A stretch of DNA of 55,197 nt from Desulfuromonadales bacterium (GTDB lineage Bacteria > Desulfobacterota > Desulfuromonadia > Desulfuromonadales > BM103). Positions 17,207-27,072 of this stretch are shown piece after piece. The notes beneath the pieces are model-generated. The model ran no database searches, was not told the DNA's origin, and was given only the letters and a program-made list of their open reading frames with translations. The stretch is taken from contig JAMONP010000007.1 of the NCBI GenBank assembly GCA_027065695.1, positions 1 to 55,197 of the forward strand, given 5' to 3'. A program made the position numbers and the translations under genes. Position 1 is the stretch's first letter. Each line of letters begins with the position of its first letter.

Positions 17207-18871
17207 GTGATAAAGGACCGCCTGCGCTGGCAGATTGCCGATGCACTACAAACCTGCTTTAAGAACAAAACCCTGCACTCGTGCACTGTTCCTGAGATAC
17301 AGATCGAAGTACCAGGAAACCCGGAGCATGGCGATTTTGCCTCCAATTTGGCAATGACCATGGCTCGCGCCGAGAGAAAATCTCCCCGTCAAATTGCTGA
17401 AGCGTTGGTCACTGCTCTTGATGATTGTGATTTCTTAAGCAAAGTTGAGATTGCCGGACCGGGTTTTATTAATTTCACGTTAACTGCAGCCGTTTGGCAT
17501 CAGGTGCTGGATGAAATCACCGCTAAAGGTGAAAAGTACGGGTTTTCGCAGATTGGCCAAGGGCGTAAAGTCCAGGTTGAGTTTGTCAGCGCTAACCCAA
17601 CCGGTCCTTTGCATATCGGACACGGTCGTGGTGCTGTCACCGGTGATGCTGTTGCTGCAGTTATGCAGGCCGCCGGTTATGATGTCCAGCGTGAATATTA
17701 TATTAATGATGCTGGTAACCAAATGCGCACGCTGGGGCTCTCCTTGTTGTTGCGCTACCGTGAGATGTGTGGGCAGCCGGTTGCTTTTCCGGAAGACTGC
17801 TATCAGGGTGATTATATTATCTCATTGGCTAAAGAGGTTCATGAGGCCGAGGGAACTCGCTACATGGGGCTTGAGGAAGACGCAGCGATCAAAATCCTGG
17901 GGCAGTTAGGTAGTGATCGGATTCTTGTCGGTATCCGTGAGGATCTCAAGGCCTTCGGAATCACTTTTGATCAATGGTTCAGTGAGCAGGGTCTTTTTGA
18001 TCGCGGTGAAGTTGCTGCCGGTCTTGAATTGCTGGCTGAAAAAGGGCTGACCTACGATAAAGATGGTGCTACATGGTTTCGCACTACCGATTTTGGTGAT
18101 GACAAGGACCGCGTACTGGTCCGTTCTAACGGAGACACCACTTACTTTGCGTCAGATGTCGCTTACCATCTGGAAAAATTCGGTCGCGGTCTTGAAACTC
18201 TGATTGATGTCTGGGGGGCAGACCACCACGGTTACGTGCAGCGTATGAAAGCCGTTATCAAGGGCATCGGCCGCAATCCTGATGACTTGCAAGTTATTCT
18301 GGTGCAGTTGGTCAGTCTGTTACGTGAAGGTGAACCGGTGGCTATGAGTACCCGATCTGGTGAGTTTATCACTCTGCGTGAGGTTATTGATGAAGTTGGC
18401 AAGGACGCCAGTCGGTTTCTCTTCCTACTCAGACGTGCTGATAGCCCTCTTGATTTTGACCTGGAGCTCGCCAAGCGTCAGAGCAACGATAATCCAGTCT
18501 ACTATGTGCAGTATGCCCATGCCCGGGTCTGCAGTATCAATCGGAATGCATTAGAGCAAGGTGTTGTGTTGCCTAAGCCTGATGCTGCCGATCTTTCCTG
18601 TTTGATTCTGCCTGAAGAGCTGTCCCTGGCTAAACAGCTGGCCCGCTACCCCGAAACCATTGTTGGTGCAGCCCAGAATCATGAACCGCATCGGGTTGTG
18701 TACTATCTGCAGGAACTTGCCTCCCAATTCCACAGTTACTATAATCGACAACGTGTTTTAGAGGATGATTCTGCGACCACTCAAGCGCGACTTTATCTGG
18801 TCAACGGTATCCGAATTGTCTTGGCCAATGCATTGAACCTGCTTGGGGTTGACGCTCCGGAGCGGATGTAA
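17207..18871 (+). CDS. argS: Arginyl-tRNA synthetase
   Basis: A class I synthetase that charges tRNA-Arg. The 554 residues include the N-terminal additional domain typical of ArgRS, the HIGH signature at 136-139 (TGPLHIGHGRG), and the substitute for KMSKS, here AMSTRSGE, as in many bacterial ArgRS. The C-terminal anticodon domain ends in LNLLGVDAPERM, a hallmark of ArgRS. The start is GTG 17207 after GGAGAAGAG. It is followed after 56 bp by a SPOR-domain protein, consistent with an operon. Confidence 0.96.
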   Translation: MIKDRLRWQIADALQTCFKNKTLHSCTVPEIQIEVPGNPEHGDFASNLAMTMARAERKSPRQIAEALVTALDDCDFLSKVEIAGPGFINFTLTAAVWHQVLDEITAKGEKYGFSQIGQGRKVQVEFVSANPTGPLHIGHGRGAVTGDAVAAVMQAAGYDVQREYYINDAGNQMRTLGLSLLLRYREMCGQPVAFPEDCYQGDYIISLAKEVHEAEGTRYMGLEEDAAIKILGQLGSDRILVGIREDLKAFGITFDQWFSEQGLFDRGEVAAGLELLAEKGLTYDKDGATWFRTTDFGDDKDRVLVRSNGDTTYFASDVAYHLEKFGRGLETLIDVWGADHHGYVQRMKAVIKGIGRNPDDLQVILVQLVSLLREGEPVAMSTRSGEFITLREVIDEVGKDASRFLFLLRRADSPLDFDLELAKRQSNDNPVYYVQYAHARVCSINRNALEQGVVLPKPDAADLSCLILPEELSLAKQLARYPETIVGAAQNHEPHRVVYYLQELASQFHSYYNRQRVLEDDSATTQARLYLVNGIRIVLANALNLLGVDAPERM

Positions 18872-18927
18872 TTGCATGTACGCTTTAATCCAGGTGTCTG
18901 ATCGGCTGCTGGCAGGGGATAGATCTT

Positions 18928-19584
18928 ATGGTACAACAGGTGGCGACACGTTCACAGCGACGTATCGAGCGTAAACAAGTCGTCCTTATTGCTTTTTTGA
19001 TTTTCGTTGTGGCAGGAGTCAGTTTTTGCCTCGGTGTTATATTCGGTCAGAGTGGTGGCTCTTTGCCAGGTTTTTCCGCTGACAGCAAAAAGCCGAAACT
19101 GCCTATGGTGGTTAATATCGCACCACCACCGCCACCAAAAGAGGCATCAGCAAAGCCAGAGAAAGAGGAGAAGTTGACCTTTTATGACAATTTGCCCAAG
19201 GGAAAACAGGCCCCCCTTGGCAGTGGGATCAACTTGCCTCCAGAGAGGAAAAAGGTGGCGACAAAAACCAAGAAGAGCAAGGCTAAGCTTGTCTCTTTGC
19301 CACCTGTGACGACACAAAAACCAGTAACTCCACCGGCCGCTTCGACAGATGGTGCCTTCGTTGTGCAGATTGCCTCTTTCCGCACCAGTGAGGATGCCAG
19401 GAAGTTAACCAGTCGTCTTAAAAGCCATAAAGTGACAACTTTTATAGAATCAGCCAACCTTGGCGAAAAGGGTGTATGGTACAGGGTGCTGGCCGGGCCC
19501 TATACAAGTCGTGAAAAAGCCGATCAGGCTGCAGCCTTTCTACAGGAAAAAGAGCGACTCTCTGTTTTGGTAAGACAGCGCTGA
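18928..19584 (+). CDS. SPOR-domain membrane protein
   Basis: A 218-residue bitopic protein with a basic cytoplasmic N-terminus, one transmembrane helix (about 20-44), a Pro/Lys-rich periplasmic linker (APPPPPKEASAKPEKEEK), and a C-terminal SPOR domain (about 145-218, starting FVVQIASFRTSEDARKL). SPOR domains bind glycan strands stripped of stem peptides at the division septum, as in FtsN and DedD. The topology resembles FtsN, but the conserved FtsN activation segment was not identified. Its position after argS recalls the argS-SPOR order in related genomes. Confidence 0.88.
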   Translation: MVQQVATRSQRRIERKQVVLIAFLIFVVAGVSFCLGVIFGQSGGSLPGFSADSKKPKLPMVVNIAPPPPPKEASAKPEKEEKLTFYDNLPKGKQAPLGSGINLPPERKKVATKTKKSKAKLVSLPPVTTQKPVTPPAASTDGAFVVQIASFRTSEDARKLTSRLKSHKVTTFIESANLGEKGVWYRVLAGPYTSREKADQAAAFLQEKERLSVLVRQR

Positions 19585-19600
19585 AGCTGGTGATTTTTCC

Positions 19601-19629
19601 TTGACATAGTGATGAGGTACAGGTAGATT
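19601..19629 (+). promoter_or_regulatory. Promoter of the tRNA-fMet gene
   Basis: A perfect TTGACA (19601-19606) is followed after 17 bp by TAGATT (19624-19629), ending 13 bp before the tRNA 5' end. Confidence 0.65.
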
Positions 19630-19642
19630 CCGAAATTCTTGT

Positions 19643-19719
<77 letters not shown>

Positions 19720-19760
19720 ATAAAGTAATCGGCCGCCCTTTTGACGGTCGGCTGGTTTTT

Positions 19761-19837
19761 GGCGGTGTAGCTCAGTTGGTTAGAGCATGCGGCTCATATC
19801 CGCAGTGTCCGGAGTTCGAATCTCTGCACCGCCACCA
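19761..19837 (+). tRNA. tRNA with CAT anticodon: elongator Met, or Ile2
   Basis: A 77-nt tRNA with acceptor GGCGGTG/CACCGCC, anticodon stem TGCGG/CCGCA around CTCATAT, and CCA encoded. The anticodon CAT fits elongator tRNA-Met. tRNA-Ile2 (whose C34 is converted to lysidine by TilS) also has CAT, and tilS begins 84 bp downstream. Overall it reads more like elongator Met of this group; the two cannot be separated with certainty by eye. Confidence 0.9.
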
Positions 19838-19920
19838 CACTGACAGAGCCCTCTTCCAACCTCGGAAGGGGGTTATGTGTTTATGGGAGAGCGTTGGGCG
19901 CTCTCTTCGGTAATCGACAA

Positions 19921-21291
19921 ATGTCTCTGCAAAGCCGTTTTCATAAGTCTCTGCTGAAATCCGGTTGCATTCCGGCGGGCAGTCGTGTGCTTGTTGCTGT
20001 TTCCGGCGGTGCCGATTCTGTGGCACTCTTGTCCCTGTTACATCATGTCGCAGGCGAGATAGGTTTATCCTTGGAAGCAGCCCATCTCGACCATGCTTTG
20101 CGCGAGTCAAGTTGTGCTGATGCTCGCTTTGTAGGGGAACTGTGTCTTCGTTTGAATGTTACGCTGACGATGGAACGTCGGGACGTGGCGGCAATTGCAA
20201 GGCAGTGTAAAGGAAATCTCGAAGAGGTTGCCAGGGAAGAACGCCTGGATTTTCTAGAGAAGACTGCACAGGCCCGCAATTGTCATTTAATTGCGCTTGG
20301 GCACCATGCCGACGATCAGGCGGAAACCTTTTTGTTGCGGCTATTACGTGGTGCAGGTACGACAGGTCTCGCGGGCATGCGCATGGTTAACGAGGCTGTA
20401 GTGCGCCCCTTGCTGCCATTCCATCGCACCGATCTGCTCGCTTATATCAGGGACGAGGGCCTCACCTGGCGAGAGGACGAAAGCAATCAGGACCAGACGT
20501 TTACCCGCAATCGAGTCCGTCATCAACTCCTGCCGCTTCTAGCGAGCTTTAACCCGAATATCAGTAGTCAGCTTGCCGGTCTTTGTGAGCAGATGCGTCA
20601 GGATGATGACTTCTGGCTAGAGCAAGTTGCTCAAGAGCTGACCCGGTGTGGTCAATGTCAAAACGATAGCTATCATCTGGATCGATCGTTGCTGCTTGAA
20701 CTGGCTCCAGCACTGGCGGGGCGCATAATCAGGGCTGCTTTGCAACAGGTTCGGGGTGATCTGCGTGGCCTGACCGCAGCCCACATTGCAGATATTATGC
20801 AACTGATTAATCAAGGGCCTCCACAGGGAGAACTCAGCTTACCTGGTGTCTGGGTCGCCCGACGTTATGAGAGTCTCTTGTTGCGCAGGCAAAAGCCCGA
20901 ACCAATCGAATATTTTGAACTCATTTTGAACCAACCTGGAACTTATCAATTGCCCGATGGCAGATCGTTGCATGTGTCTTTGCAAGATCAGACTTGCGAC
21001 GATAGCACTGCGTCTGTTGAATTTGCTCAGGTGTCCCTGACCTTTCCTTTGCTGCTCCGACCTTGCCGGCCGGGCGACCGTTTTCGTCCGTCTGGTATGA
21101 AAGGGACCAAGAAACTTCAGGACCTTTTTGTTGACCTGAAATTGACCAAGGAAGATCGGCAGGAAACACTGTTGTTACTTAAGGATGAGGAAGTCCTCTG
21201 GGTAGTAGGTTTGCGTCGAGGTGAGGGACACTGGGCGGAGAATAACGCGCCCGTACTACGGATCGTTCTCAATCCTGAAAGTGAGTCATAA
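19921..21291 (+). CDS. tilS: tRNA(Ile)-lysidine synthetase
   Basis: TilS attaches lysine to C34 of tRNA-Ile2(CAU), switching its identity from Met to Ile; it is essential in most bacteria. The N-type PP-loop SGGADS is at 28-33. HLDHALR and the LGHHADDQAETFLLRLLRG segment follow in the catalytic domain, and the C-terminal domain ends with the RPGDRFRPSGMKGTKKLQDL region typical of TilS. ATG 19921 (456 residues) is chosen. An in-frame TTG at 19894, with GGGAGA upstream, would add nine residues. It lies directly downstream of a CAT tRNA. Confidence 0.94.
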   Translation: MSLQSRFHKSLLKSGCIPAGSRVLVAVSGGADSVALLSLLHHVAGEIGLSLEAAHLDHALRESSCADARFVGELCLRLNVTLTMERRDVAAIARQCKGNLEEVAREERLDFLEKTAQARNCHLIALGHHADDQAETFLLRLLRGAGTTGLAGMRMVNEAVVRPLLPFHRTDLLAYIRDEGLTWREDESNQDQTFTRNRVRHQLLPLLASFNPNISSQLAGLCEQMRQDDDFWLEQVAQELTRCGQCQNDSYHLDRSLLLELAPALAGRIIRAALQQVRGDLRGLTAAHIADIMQLINQGPPQGELSLPGVWVARRYESLLLRRQKPEPIEYFELILNQPGTYQLPDGRSLHVSLQDQTCDDSTASVEFAQVSLTFPLLLRPCRPGDRFRPSGMKGTKKLQDLFVDLKLTKEDRQETLLLLKDEEVLWVVGLRRGEGHWAENNAPVLRIVLNPESES

Positions 21292-21346
21292 TCGACTTGT
21301 GATAGTAGAACCGTTATGGTAATGTTTTTAGCAAATTTATAACGCC

Positions 21347-21370
21347 AAACACCGCATTTTTCAGGTGTTT
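21347..21370 (+). terminator. Weak terminator-like hairpin upstream of ftsH
   Basis: AAACACC pairs with GGTGTTT around a 10-base loop, followed by only a partly T-rich stretch. It may attenuate or separate tilS from ftsH. Low confidence. Confidence 0.3.
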
Positions 21371-21389
21371 TCAGTCTTAGGGGGTACAT

Positions 21390-23261
21390 GTGAACCAGTT
21401 TTATAAAAATCTCGCACTCTGGTTGGTCATCTCGTTGGTTATGATCATGCTGTTCAATATGATGACCCAACAGAAGCAAGATCTCAAACCGGTCCCTTAC
21501 ACAACTTTTGTAGCCGCTGTGGAAGGTGGTGAAGTTGTTGATGTGACAATTCAGGGTTCGGATATCTCGGGTACATATAGTGATGGCTCGGCCTTTAAAA
21601 CCTATGCTCCGAATGACCCTGATTTGATCAGTACGCTGCGTGATAAAAATGTTGTGATCAAAGCTGAGCCAGATGAGACCAATAGTTTTTGGATGACCAT
21701 GCTTGTATCGTGGGGGCCAATTCTGCTGCTGATAGCCGTCTGGATTTTCTTTATGCGGCAGATGCAGTCCGGTGGCGGCAAGGCGATGAGCTTTGGCAAG
21801 AGCCGGGCCAAGTTGCTCAATGAAACCCAGGCCAAGATCACCTTTGACGATGTGGCCGGAATTGACGAAGCCAAAAATGAGTTGGAAGAAGTTGTTGCCT
21901 TTCTGAAAGACCCGAAAAAGTTCTCCCGGCTCGGTGGCCGTATCCCAAAAGGTGTGCTGCTGGTTGGTGCACCGGGGACCGGAAAAACCTTATTGGGCAG
22001 GGCGATTGCCGGTGAGGCCGGAGTGCCGTTTTTCTCTATCTCAGGTTCCGATTTTGTCGAGATGTTCGTCGGCGTGGGCGCCAGCCGTGTTCGAGATCTT
22101 TTCGTGCAGGGAAAGAAGAATGCTCCATGTATCATATTCATCGATGAAATTGATGCTGTTGGCCGCCATCGTGGTGCCGGTATGGGGGGTGGGCACGACG
22201 AGCGTGAACAGACCCTCAATCAACTGTTGGTCGAGATGGACGGTTTCGAATCGAATGAGGGTGTCATCCTGATTGCGGCTACCAATCGCCCTGACGTTCT
22301 CGACCCGGCGTTGCTGCGTCCCGGACGTTTCGACCGCCAGGTGGTTGTACCACTTCCTGATATTCGTGGCCGGGCCATGATCCTGAAGGTACATGCTCGC
22401 AAGGTTCCCCTGGCCAAAGGTGTTGATCTCGAAGTTATTGCCAAGGGTACGCCCGGGTTCTCGGGTGCCGACCTGGAAAACCTGATCAATGAGGCGGCTC
22501 TTCTGGCGGCACGTGCCAATAAGAACGAAGTTGACCGTGAGGATATTGAGAGCGCCAAGGACAAGGTTTTGATGGGTGCCGAGCGGCGTTCCATGGTGAT
22601 CACTGAAGAAGAAAAGAAAGTGACTGCCTACCATGAAACCGGCCATGCACTGGTGGCTATGTATATTCCTGAGGCTGATCCGGTTCATAAGGTATCGATC
22701 ATCCCGCGTGGTCGGGCTATGGGCGTCACTATGTATTTGCCTACGGAGGAGAAGTACAACGAAACCAAAGATGGTTTGAATGTTAAGATATGTGCTCTTC
22801 TCGGTGGCAGGGTTGCCGAGGAACTGATCTTTGACAGTATTACCAGTGGTGCTTCAAACGACCTGGAGCGGGTGACCCTTATTGCTCGTAAAATGGTCTG
22901 TGAGTGGGGTATGAGCGACAAGCTTGGACCTTTGGCCTTTGGCGAAAAAGATGGTGAGGTTTTTCTCGGTCGTGATTTTGGTCATGTTAAGAATTACAGT
23001 GAAGCAACAGCTATGCTCATCGACGATGAAATTCGGCGGATTGTCGAAGAAAACCATGCGCGTACGCGTAAAATTCTTACCGAGCATAAGGATGCCCTGA
23101 TCAAGGTTGCCGAGGCATTACTCGAACGAGAAAATATGGACGGTAGTGAAATTAGAGAAATGATTTTTGGCCCAGAGGAAGTGAAGCCGGAGGAAGTGAA
23201 GCCGGAGGAAGTGAAGCCGGAGGAAGTGAAGCCGGAAGAGTCCACTGACACCGTTGATTGA
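21390..23261 (+). CDS. ftsH: ATP-dependent zinc metalloprotease FtsH
   Basis: A membrane-anchored AAA+ protease that degrades misfolded membrane proteins and regulators such as LpxC. Two transmembrane helices (about 5-23 and 100-120) flank a periplasmic domain. The AAA module has Walker A GAPGTGKT, Walker B IIFIDEID, and the second region of homology [20 protein letters not shown]. The zinc site HETGH occupies 415-419. The start is GTG 21390. The C-terminus carries four exact EEVKP repeats encoded by a 15-bp tandem repeat (23175-23234), an acidic/basic tail that is not part of the conserved fold. The stop TGA overlaps a short ATG frame; folP follows. Confidence 0.97.
   Translation: MNQFYKNLALWLVISLVMIMLFNMMTQQKQDLKPVPYTTFVAAVEGGEVVDVTIQGSDISGTYSDGSAFKTYAPNDPDLISTLRDKNVVIKAEPDETNSFWMTMLVSWGPILLLIAVWIFFMRQMQSGGGKAMSFGKSRAKLLNETQAKITFDDVAGIDEAKNELEEVVAFLKDPKKFSRLGGRIPKGVLLVGAPGTGKTLLGRAIAGEAGVPFFSISGSDFVEMFVGVGASRVRDLFVQGKKNAPCIIFIDEIDAVGRHRGAGMGGGHDEREQTLNQLLVEMDGFESNEGVILIAATNRPDVLDPALLRPGRFDRQVVVPLPDIRGRAMILKVHARKVPLAKGVDLEVIAKGTPGFSGADLENLINEAALLAARANKNEVDREDIESAKDKVLMGAERRSMVITEEEKKVTAYHETGHALVAMYIPEADPVHKVSIIPRGRAMGVTMYLPTEEKYNETKDGLNVKICALLGGRVAEELIFDSITSGASNDLERVTLIARKMVCEWGMSDKLGPLAFGEKDGEVFLGRDFGHVKNYSEATAMLIDDEIRRIVEENHARTRKILTEHKDALIKVAEALLERENMDGSEIREMIFGPEEVKPEEVKPEEVKPEEVKPEESTDTVD
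23175..23234 (+). repeat. 15-bp tandem repeat in the 3' end of ftsH
   Basis: GAGGAAGTGAAGCCG is repeated four times without change, encoding (EEVKP)4, and is then followed by GAAGAG. Perfect identity implies recent expansion and likely length polymorphism between strains. Confidence 0.95.
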
Positions 23262-23300
23262 TGACGTTGCTCCTGCAAAATAATCTATTGTGGAGGAATA

Positions 23301-24179
23301 ATCAAAGGACTTGAAGTACATCCTGGTCCGCAGCCGGAATATCTAGCAGGTCGAACAGTCCGGTTAGATCTGAAAGCTCCGTGTATCGTCGGTATCCTGA
23401 ATGTTACCCCAGATTCCTTCTCAGATGGTGGTCGTTTCTCTACGGTTGATGCGGCACTTGAGCAGAGTCGACGCATGGCCCGGGAAGGGGCTGCGCTGAT
23501 TGATGTTGGCGGCGAGAGTACCAGGCCCGGGGCGTCTTCAGTCTCGGTGGCAGAGGAATTGGATCGGGTTATTCCGGTTATCGAGACCCTGCATCGTGAA
23601 TTGGTTCTGCCACTTTCTATAGATACCAACAAGAGTGCCGTTGCCGCTGCGGCCGTTGCGGCCGGGGTTGAGTTTGTCAACGATATCAGCGGCTTGACCT
23701 TTGATCCACAAATGGCAGAGGTTGTTGCCTCTTCAGGGGCTGGTCTGATTGTGATGCACACCTGCGGTGGGCCAGAGGCTATGCAACGGAACACACATTA
23801 CGATGATGTGGTTTCAGATGTTGTCGCCGCGCTTCGTCGTAGCGTCGATCTTGCCGAGAGGGCAGGGGTTGCAGGCAATAAGATCGCCATTGATCCGGGT
23901 ATCGGCTTCGGTAAGGATGTGACTGGAAATCTGGAGCTTCTGCGTCGGACGGCTTCTCTGACAGAGCTGGGCCGACCAGTCATGCTGGGCACGTCGCGCA
24001 AAAGTTTTATTGGCCTGGTTTTGGCTCAGAATGACCCCGGTGATCGTCTTGCCGGAACCCTGGCAACAATTGCTCTTGGCTTCGCCGGAGGGGCTCGCAT
24101 CTTCCGGGTTCATGATGTTGCTGCTGCACACCAGGCTGCCCTGATGGCTCAGGCAGTCTGCTGCGGAGCAGAGTGGTGA
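23301..24179 (+). CDS. folP: Dihydropteroate synthase, start codon unclear
   Basis: FolP condenses pABA with dihydropterin pyrophosphate, the target of sulfonamides. The family motifs are complete: GILNVTPDSFSDGG (pterin and pyrophosphate loop), DVGGESTRPGA, DISG, and LGTSRKSFIG near the end. The frame is open from 23265, but no ATG, GTG or TTG occurs in it before 23475, which lies beyond the essential NVTPDSF motif. A strong GGAGGA (23292-23297) is followed by ATA ATC, so I place the start provisionally at ATC 23301 (292 residues); ATA 23298 is equally possible. Either initiation is non-canonical, or there is a sequence error or a recent start-codon mutation. A short ATG frame at 23261 overlaps the ftsH stop but is in another frame. 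Confidence 0.85.
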   Translation: MKGLEVHPGPQPEYLAGRTVRLDLKAPCIVGILNVTPDSFSDGGRFSTVDAALEQSRRMAREGAALIDVGGESTRPGASSVSVAEELDRVIPVIETLHRELVLPLSIDTNKSAVAAAAVAAGVEFVNDISGLTFDPQMAEVVASSGAGLIVMHTCGGPEAMQRNTHYDDVVSDVVAALRRSVDLAERAGVAGNKIAIDPGIGFGKDVTGNLELLRRTASLTELGRPVMLGTSRKSFIGLVLAQNDPGDRLAGTLATIALGFAGGARIFRVHDVAAAHQAALMAQAVCCGAEW

Positions 24180-24201
24180 TTTTTCTGTAGGGGGTTTTTG
24201 G

Positions 24202-24981
24202 ATGTTCGAGCTGCTGACAAATTTCCGCTGGTTTCTGGATCTGCTCGACATCCTGCTGGTCGCTTTCATCATTTATCGGATCATGCTGCTCATCAAGGGA
24301 ACCCGGGCAGTGCAGATGCTGCTCGGTCTGGCGGTCATCCTTATTGTCTATGTAGCATCCCAGCTTGGCGGTCTCTATACTCTCAACTGGATTCTTAATA
24401 ATTTCCTCTCCTCGATCATCCTCGTTATAGTTGTTCTTTTTCAGCACGATATCCGTCGGGCCCTGATTCGTGTCGGTCGTAATCCTTTTTTCGCCGATCT
24501 CTCTTTACGTGAAGAGACAAGTGTCATCGATGAGCTCTGCAAAGGGTGTGTCGCCCTCTCACAGAAACGTCTTGGCGCTCTAATCGTTATCGAGCGTGAG
24601 ACTGGAATCAATGATTTTCTTGAAGTCGGTATCGAACTGGATGCCAAACCCTCCAGTGATCTGATCCTTGCGATCTTCCATCACGCTTCCCCTATGCACG
24701 ATGGTGCGGTTATCCTGCAACGTGGACGGATTACCCGGGCGGGATGTTTCCTGCCGTTGACTCAGGATCTTACCGTCAGTCCACACTATGGTACACGCCA
24801 TCGTGCTGCAATCGGCTTGACCGAACTGGTTGATGCTGTCGTTATTGTTGTTTCCGAGGAGACCGGACGGATTTCTGTCGTGGTCGGTGGGAAAATAACC
24901 AGAGATCTGGAAATAACCACACTTAAGAAAGTTCTCAACCGCCTGCTTGAACCACGCCGTCTGCGCGGCAAGAAGAGTTGA
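24202..24981 (+). CDS. cdaA: Diadenylate cyclase (c-di-AMP synthase)
   Basis: CdaA makes the second messenger c-di-AMP from two ATP; in Firmicutes this controls potassium and osmolyte balance and the cell wall. Three N-terminal transmembrane helices (roughly residues 8-75) precede the DAC domain. Its signatures are DGA at 167-169 (MHDGAVI) and RHR at 199-201 (GTRHRAA). The 259 residues are typical. It is followed directly by its usual regulator cdaR and then glmM, the conserved cda operon. The presence of this module in an LPS-bearing bacterium is established for delta-proteobacteria, but its physiology there is less known. Confidence 0.94.
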   Translation: MFELLTNFRWFLDLLDILLVAFIIYRIMLLIKGTRAVQMLLGLAVILIVYVASQLGGLYTLNWILNNFLSSIILVIVVLFQHDIRRALIRVGRNPFFADLSLREETSVIDELCKGCVALSQKRLGALIVIERETGINDFLEVGIELDAKPSSDLILAIFHHASPMHDGAVILQRGRITRAGCFLPLTQDLTVSPHYGTRHRAAIGLTELVDAVVIVVSEETGRISVVVGGKITRDLEITTLKKVLNRLLEPRRLRGKKS

Positions 24982-24983
24982 TC

Positions 24984-25715
24984 ATGATCGAAAGGATTTT
25001 TGAAAACTGGGTATTGAAAATTATCTCTTTGGCTTTTGCCGTGGTTCTCTGGTTCTTTGTTATGGGTGAAAGTCGCATGGAAGTCACCCACATAGTGCCA
25101 CTGGAATATGAAAGTCTTCCTGAAGGGTTGATGATTGCCAATGAAGTGCCAACTGTTGTTTCACTCAGGATTAGTGGCCCACGTGCATTACAGGGTAATC
25201 TTAGCCCGGCTGACATCAGCCTCAGAGTTGATTTGAAAAATCTCACTGCAGGAGTGACCTCGTTTAAACGCCTTGAAGAGAGCCTTAACATCCCCAAAGG
25301 TTTAAAAATAACTAGAATATCACCTTCCTATGTTGATGTTAAACTGGAAAAGGTGCGTGAGCGAGATGTGCCGGTGCGCGTTGTTTTAACTGGTAGTCCG
25401 GCTGCTGGCTTTATCGTCAAGTCTGTCAAATCGACTCCGGTGAAGGTTGTTGTCTCAGGGGCAGAGAGCGAGCTCAAAGGAGTTTCCGAGGTTGTCACCG
25501 AGGGGATAGATTTGACCAATGTTCAGGAAAGTTTTTCCCAGATTGTGGCTATCAGTTACATCGGCAACTATACCGATCTGAAGGATACGAAAACGGTTGA
25601 AGTCCAGGTTGTTCTGCAGGTAGACCCAAACTATGTACCGCCAAAACCTTTAGAAGGACCACTTGTGGAAGAATCAGGGCTAGAAACCAACCTAGAGGGG
25701 GAAGATAAAAAATAA
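24984..25715 (+). CDS. cdaR: CdaR-like regulator with YbbR repeats
   Basis: CdaR modulates CdaA activity in Firmicutes. The protein has a single N-terminal transmembrane helix ([17 protein letters not shown]) followed by extracytoplasmic YbbR-type beta repeats (for example [20 protein letters not shown] and [16 protein letters not shown]). The acidic C-terminus ends EGEDKK. ATG 24984 (243 residues, MIERIFENW) is preferred over a TTG at 24978 that overlaps the cdaA stop. Its final base is shared with the glmM start (TAATG), so translation is coupled along cdaA-cdaR-glmM. Confidence 0.9.
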   Translation: MIERIFENWVLKIISLAFAVVLWFFVMGESRMEVTHIVPLEYESLPEGLMIANEVPTVVSLRISGPRALQGNLSPADISLRVDLKNLTAGVTSFKRLEESLNIPKGLKITRISPSYVDVKLEKVRERDVPVRVVLTGSPAAGFIVKSVKSTPVKVVVSGAESELKGVSEVVTEGIDLTNVQESFSQIVAISYIGNYTDLKDTKTVEVQVVLQVDPNYVPPKPLEGPLVEESGLETNLEGEDKK

Positions 25716-27070
25716 TGGCCAAGCAGCTTTTTGGTACTGACGGCGTGCGCGGTATTGCCAACATGCACCCGATGACAACGGAAATAGCCATGCAGCTGGG
25801 ACGTGCTGCGGCCTATGTATTCAAACACGATGACCGGCGCAGCCGGATCGTGATTGGCAAAGATACGCGTTTATCCGGCTATATGATCGAAAATGCTTTG
25901 GCAGCCGGGATCTGTTCCATGGGCGTTGATGTTTTGCTGGTTGGCCCCTTGCCGACCCCTGGTATTGCATTCATTACTGCCTCGATGCGGGCCGATGCTG
26001 GTGTTGTGATTTCTGCTTCGCATAATCCTTACCATGATAACGGCATAAAATTCTTTGCTCGCGATGGTTTCAAGCTGCCAGATGCAATGGAATTGCAGAT
26101 TGAAGATCTGATTTTTTCTGATCGGATCGATTCTCTGCGGCCAACAGCTGAAGAGGTGGGTAAGGCTTTCCGTGTTGATGACGCCATAGGCCGTTACATT
26201 GTTTTTCTCAAAAACACTTTCCCCCGAGAACTCGATCTGGTCGGGCTGAAAATTGTTCTGGACTGTGCACACGGGGCTGCCTACCGAGTTGCTCCGGCTG
26301 TTCTTGAGGAGCTGGGAGCTGAAGTGTTTGCCTATGGTGTCGAACCTGACGGGACTAATATTAATTCCGGTTGTGGCTCCACTCATCCTGAAGTGATTTC
26401 TGCTGCGGTACGTGAGCATGGTGCTGACCTGGGGATTGCCCTTGATGGTGACGCTGATCGCTGTATCTTTGTTGATGAGCAAGGCAACGAGGTTGATGGT
26501 GACCATATTATGGCAATTTGCGCCATCGACATGCTCAAGCGCGATGCTCTGCCGCAGCGCACTGTGGTTGCGACCGTGATGTCGAATATGGGGCTTGATA
26601 TTGCCCTGCGTCAGGCTGGTGGCAAGATCATTAAAACTGACGTTGGCGATCGTTATGTGGTTGAGGAGATGCGCCGCAACGGTTATCGATTTGGTGGTGA
26701 GCAATCTGGCCATCTGGTATTCCTGGATCACAATACGACCGGGGATGGCATGCTTTCGGCTCTGCAGGTCCTGGCGATCTTGCAGAAAAGTGGCAAGCAG
26801 CTTTCGGGGCTTGCTTCTGTCATGACAGCGTTGCCTCAGATTCTCGTGAATGTCCGGGTTCGTGAACGACGCAATGTTGAGGAAATGCCTGAGGTAAAGA
26901 AACTTATTGACGATGTTGAGAGTCGCCTGGGTGATTCTGGTCGGGTACTGATACGTTATTCAGGGACAGAACCCCTGATGAGAATCATGCTCGAAGGTCG
27001 GGATCAGGATGAGATCACCGATATGGCCGATGAAATTGCCCTGGTTGTAAAGGGGCTGATTGGAGAATAG
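25715..27070 (+). CDS. glmM: Phosphoglucosamine mutase
   Basis: GlmM converts glucosamine-6-phosphate to glucosamine-1-phosphate for peptidoglycan and LPS precursors. The phosphorylated serine is Ser102 in [12 protein letters not shown]. The metal loop DGDADRC and the sugar-binding GGEQSGH follow, and the C-terminal phosphate-binding RYSGTEP is present. The 451 residues are normal. In Firmicutes GlmM binds and inhibits CdaA, so its coupling here to cdaA-cdaR may be functional rather than only historical. The start ATG overlaps the cdaR stop by one base. Confidence 0.97.
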   Translation: MAKQLFGTDGVRGIANMHPMTTEIAMQLGRAAAYVFKHDDRRSRIVIGKDTRLSGYMIENALAAGICSMGVDVLLVGPLPTPGIAFITASMRADAGVVISASHNPYHDNGIKFFARDGFKLPDAMELQIEDLIFSDRIDSLRPTAEEVGKAFRVDDAIGRYIVFLKNTFPRELDLVGLKIVLDCAHGAAYRVAPAVLEELGAEVFAYGVEPDGTNINSGCGSTHPEVISAAVREHGADLGIALDGDADRCIFVDEQGNEVDGDHIMAICAIDMLKRDALPQRTVVATVMSNMGLDIALRQAGGKIIKTDVGDRYVVEEMRRNGYRFGGEQSGHLVFLDHNTTGDGMLSALQVLAILQKSGKQLSGLASVMTALPQILVNVRVRERRNVEEMPEVKKLIDDVESRLGDSGRVLIRYSGTEPLMRIMLEGRDQDEITDMADEIALVVKGLIGE

Positions 27071-27072
27071 GT

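Noticed and set aside
23475-24179. folP starting at ATG 23475
   Set aside because: This would remove the NVTPDSF pterin-binding segment, which is clearly encoded in frame upstream.
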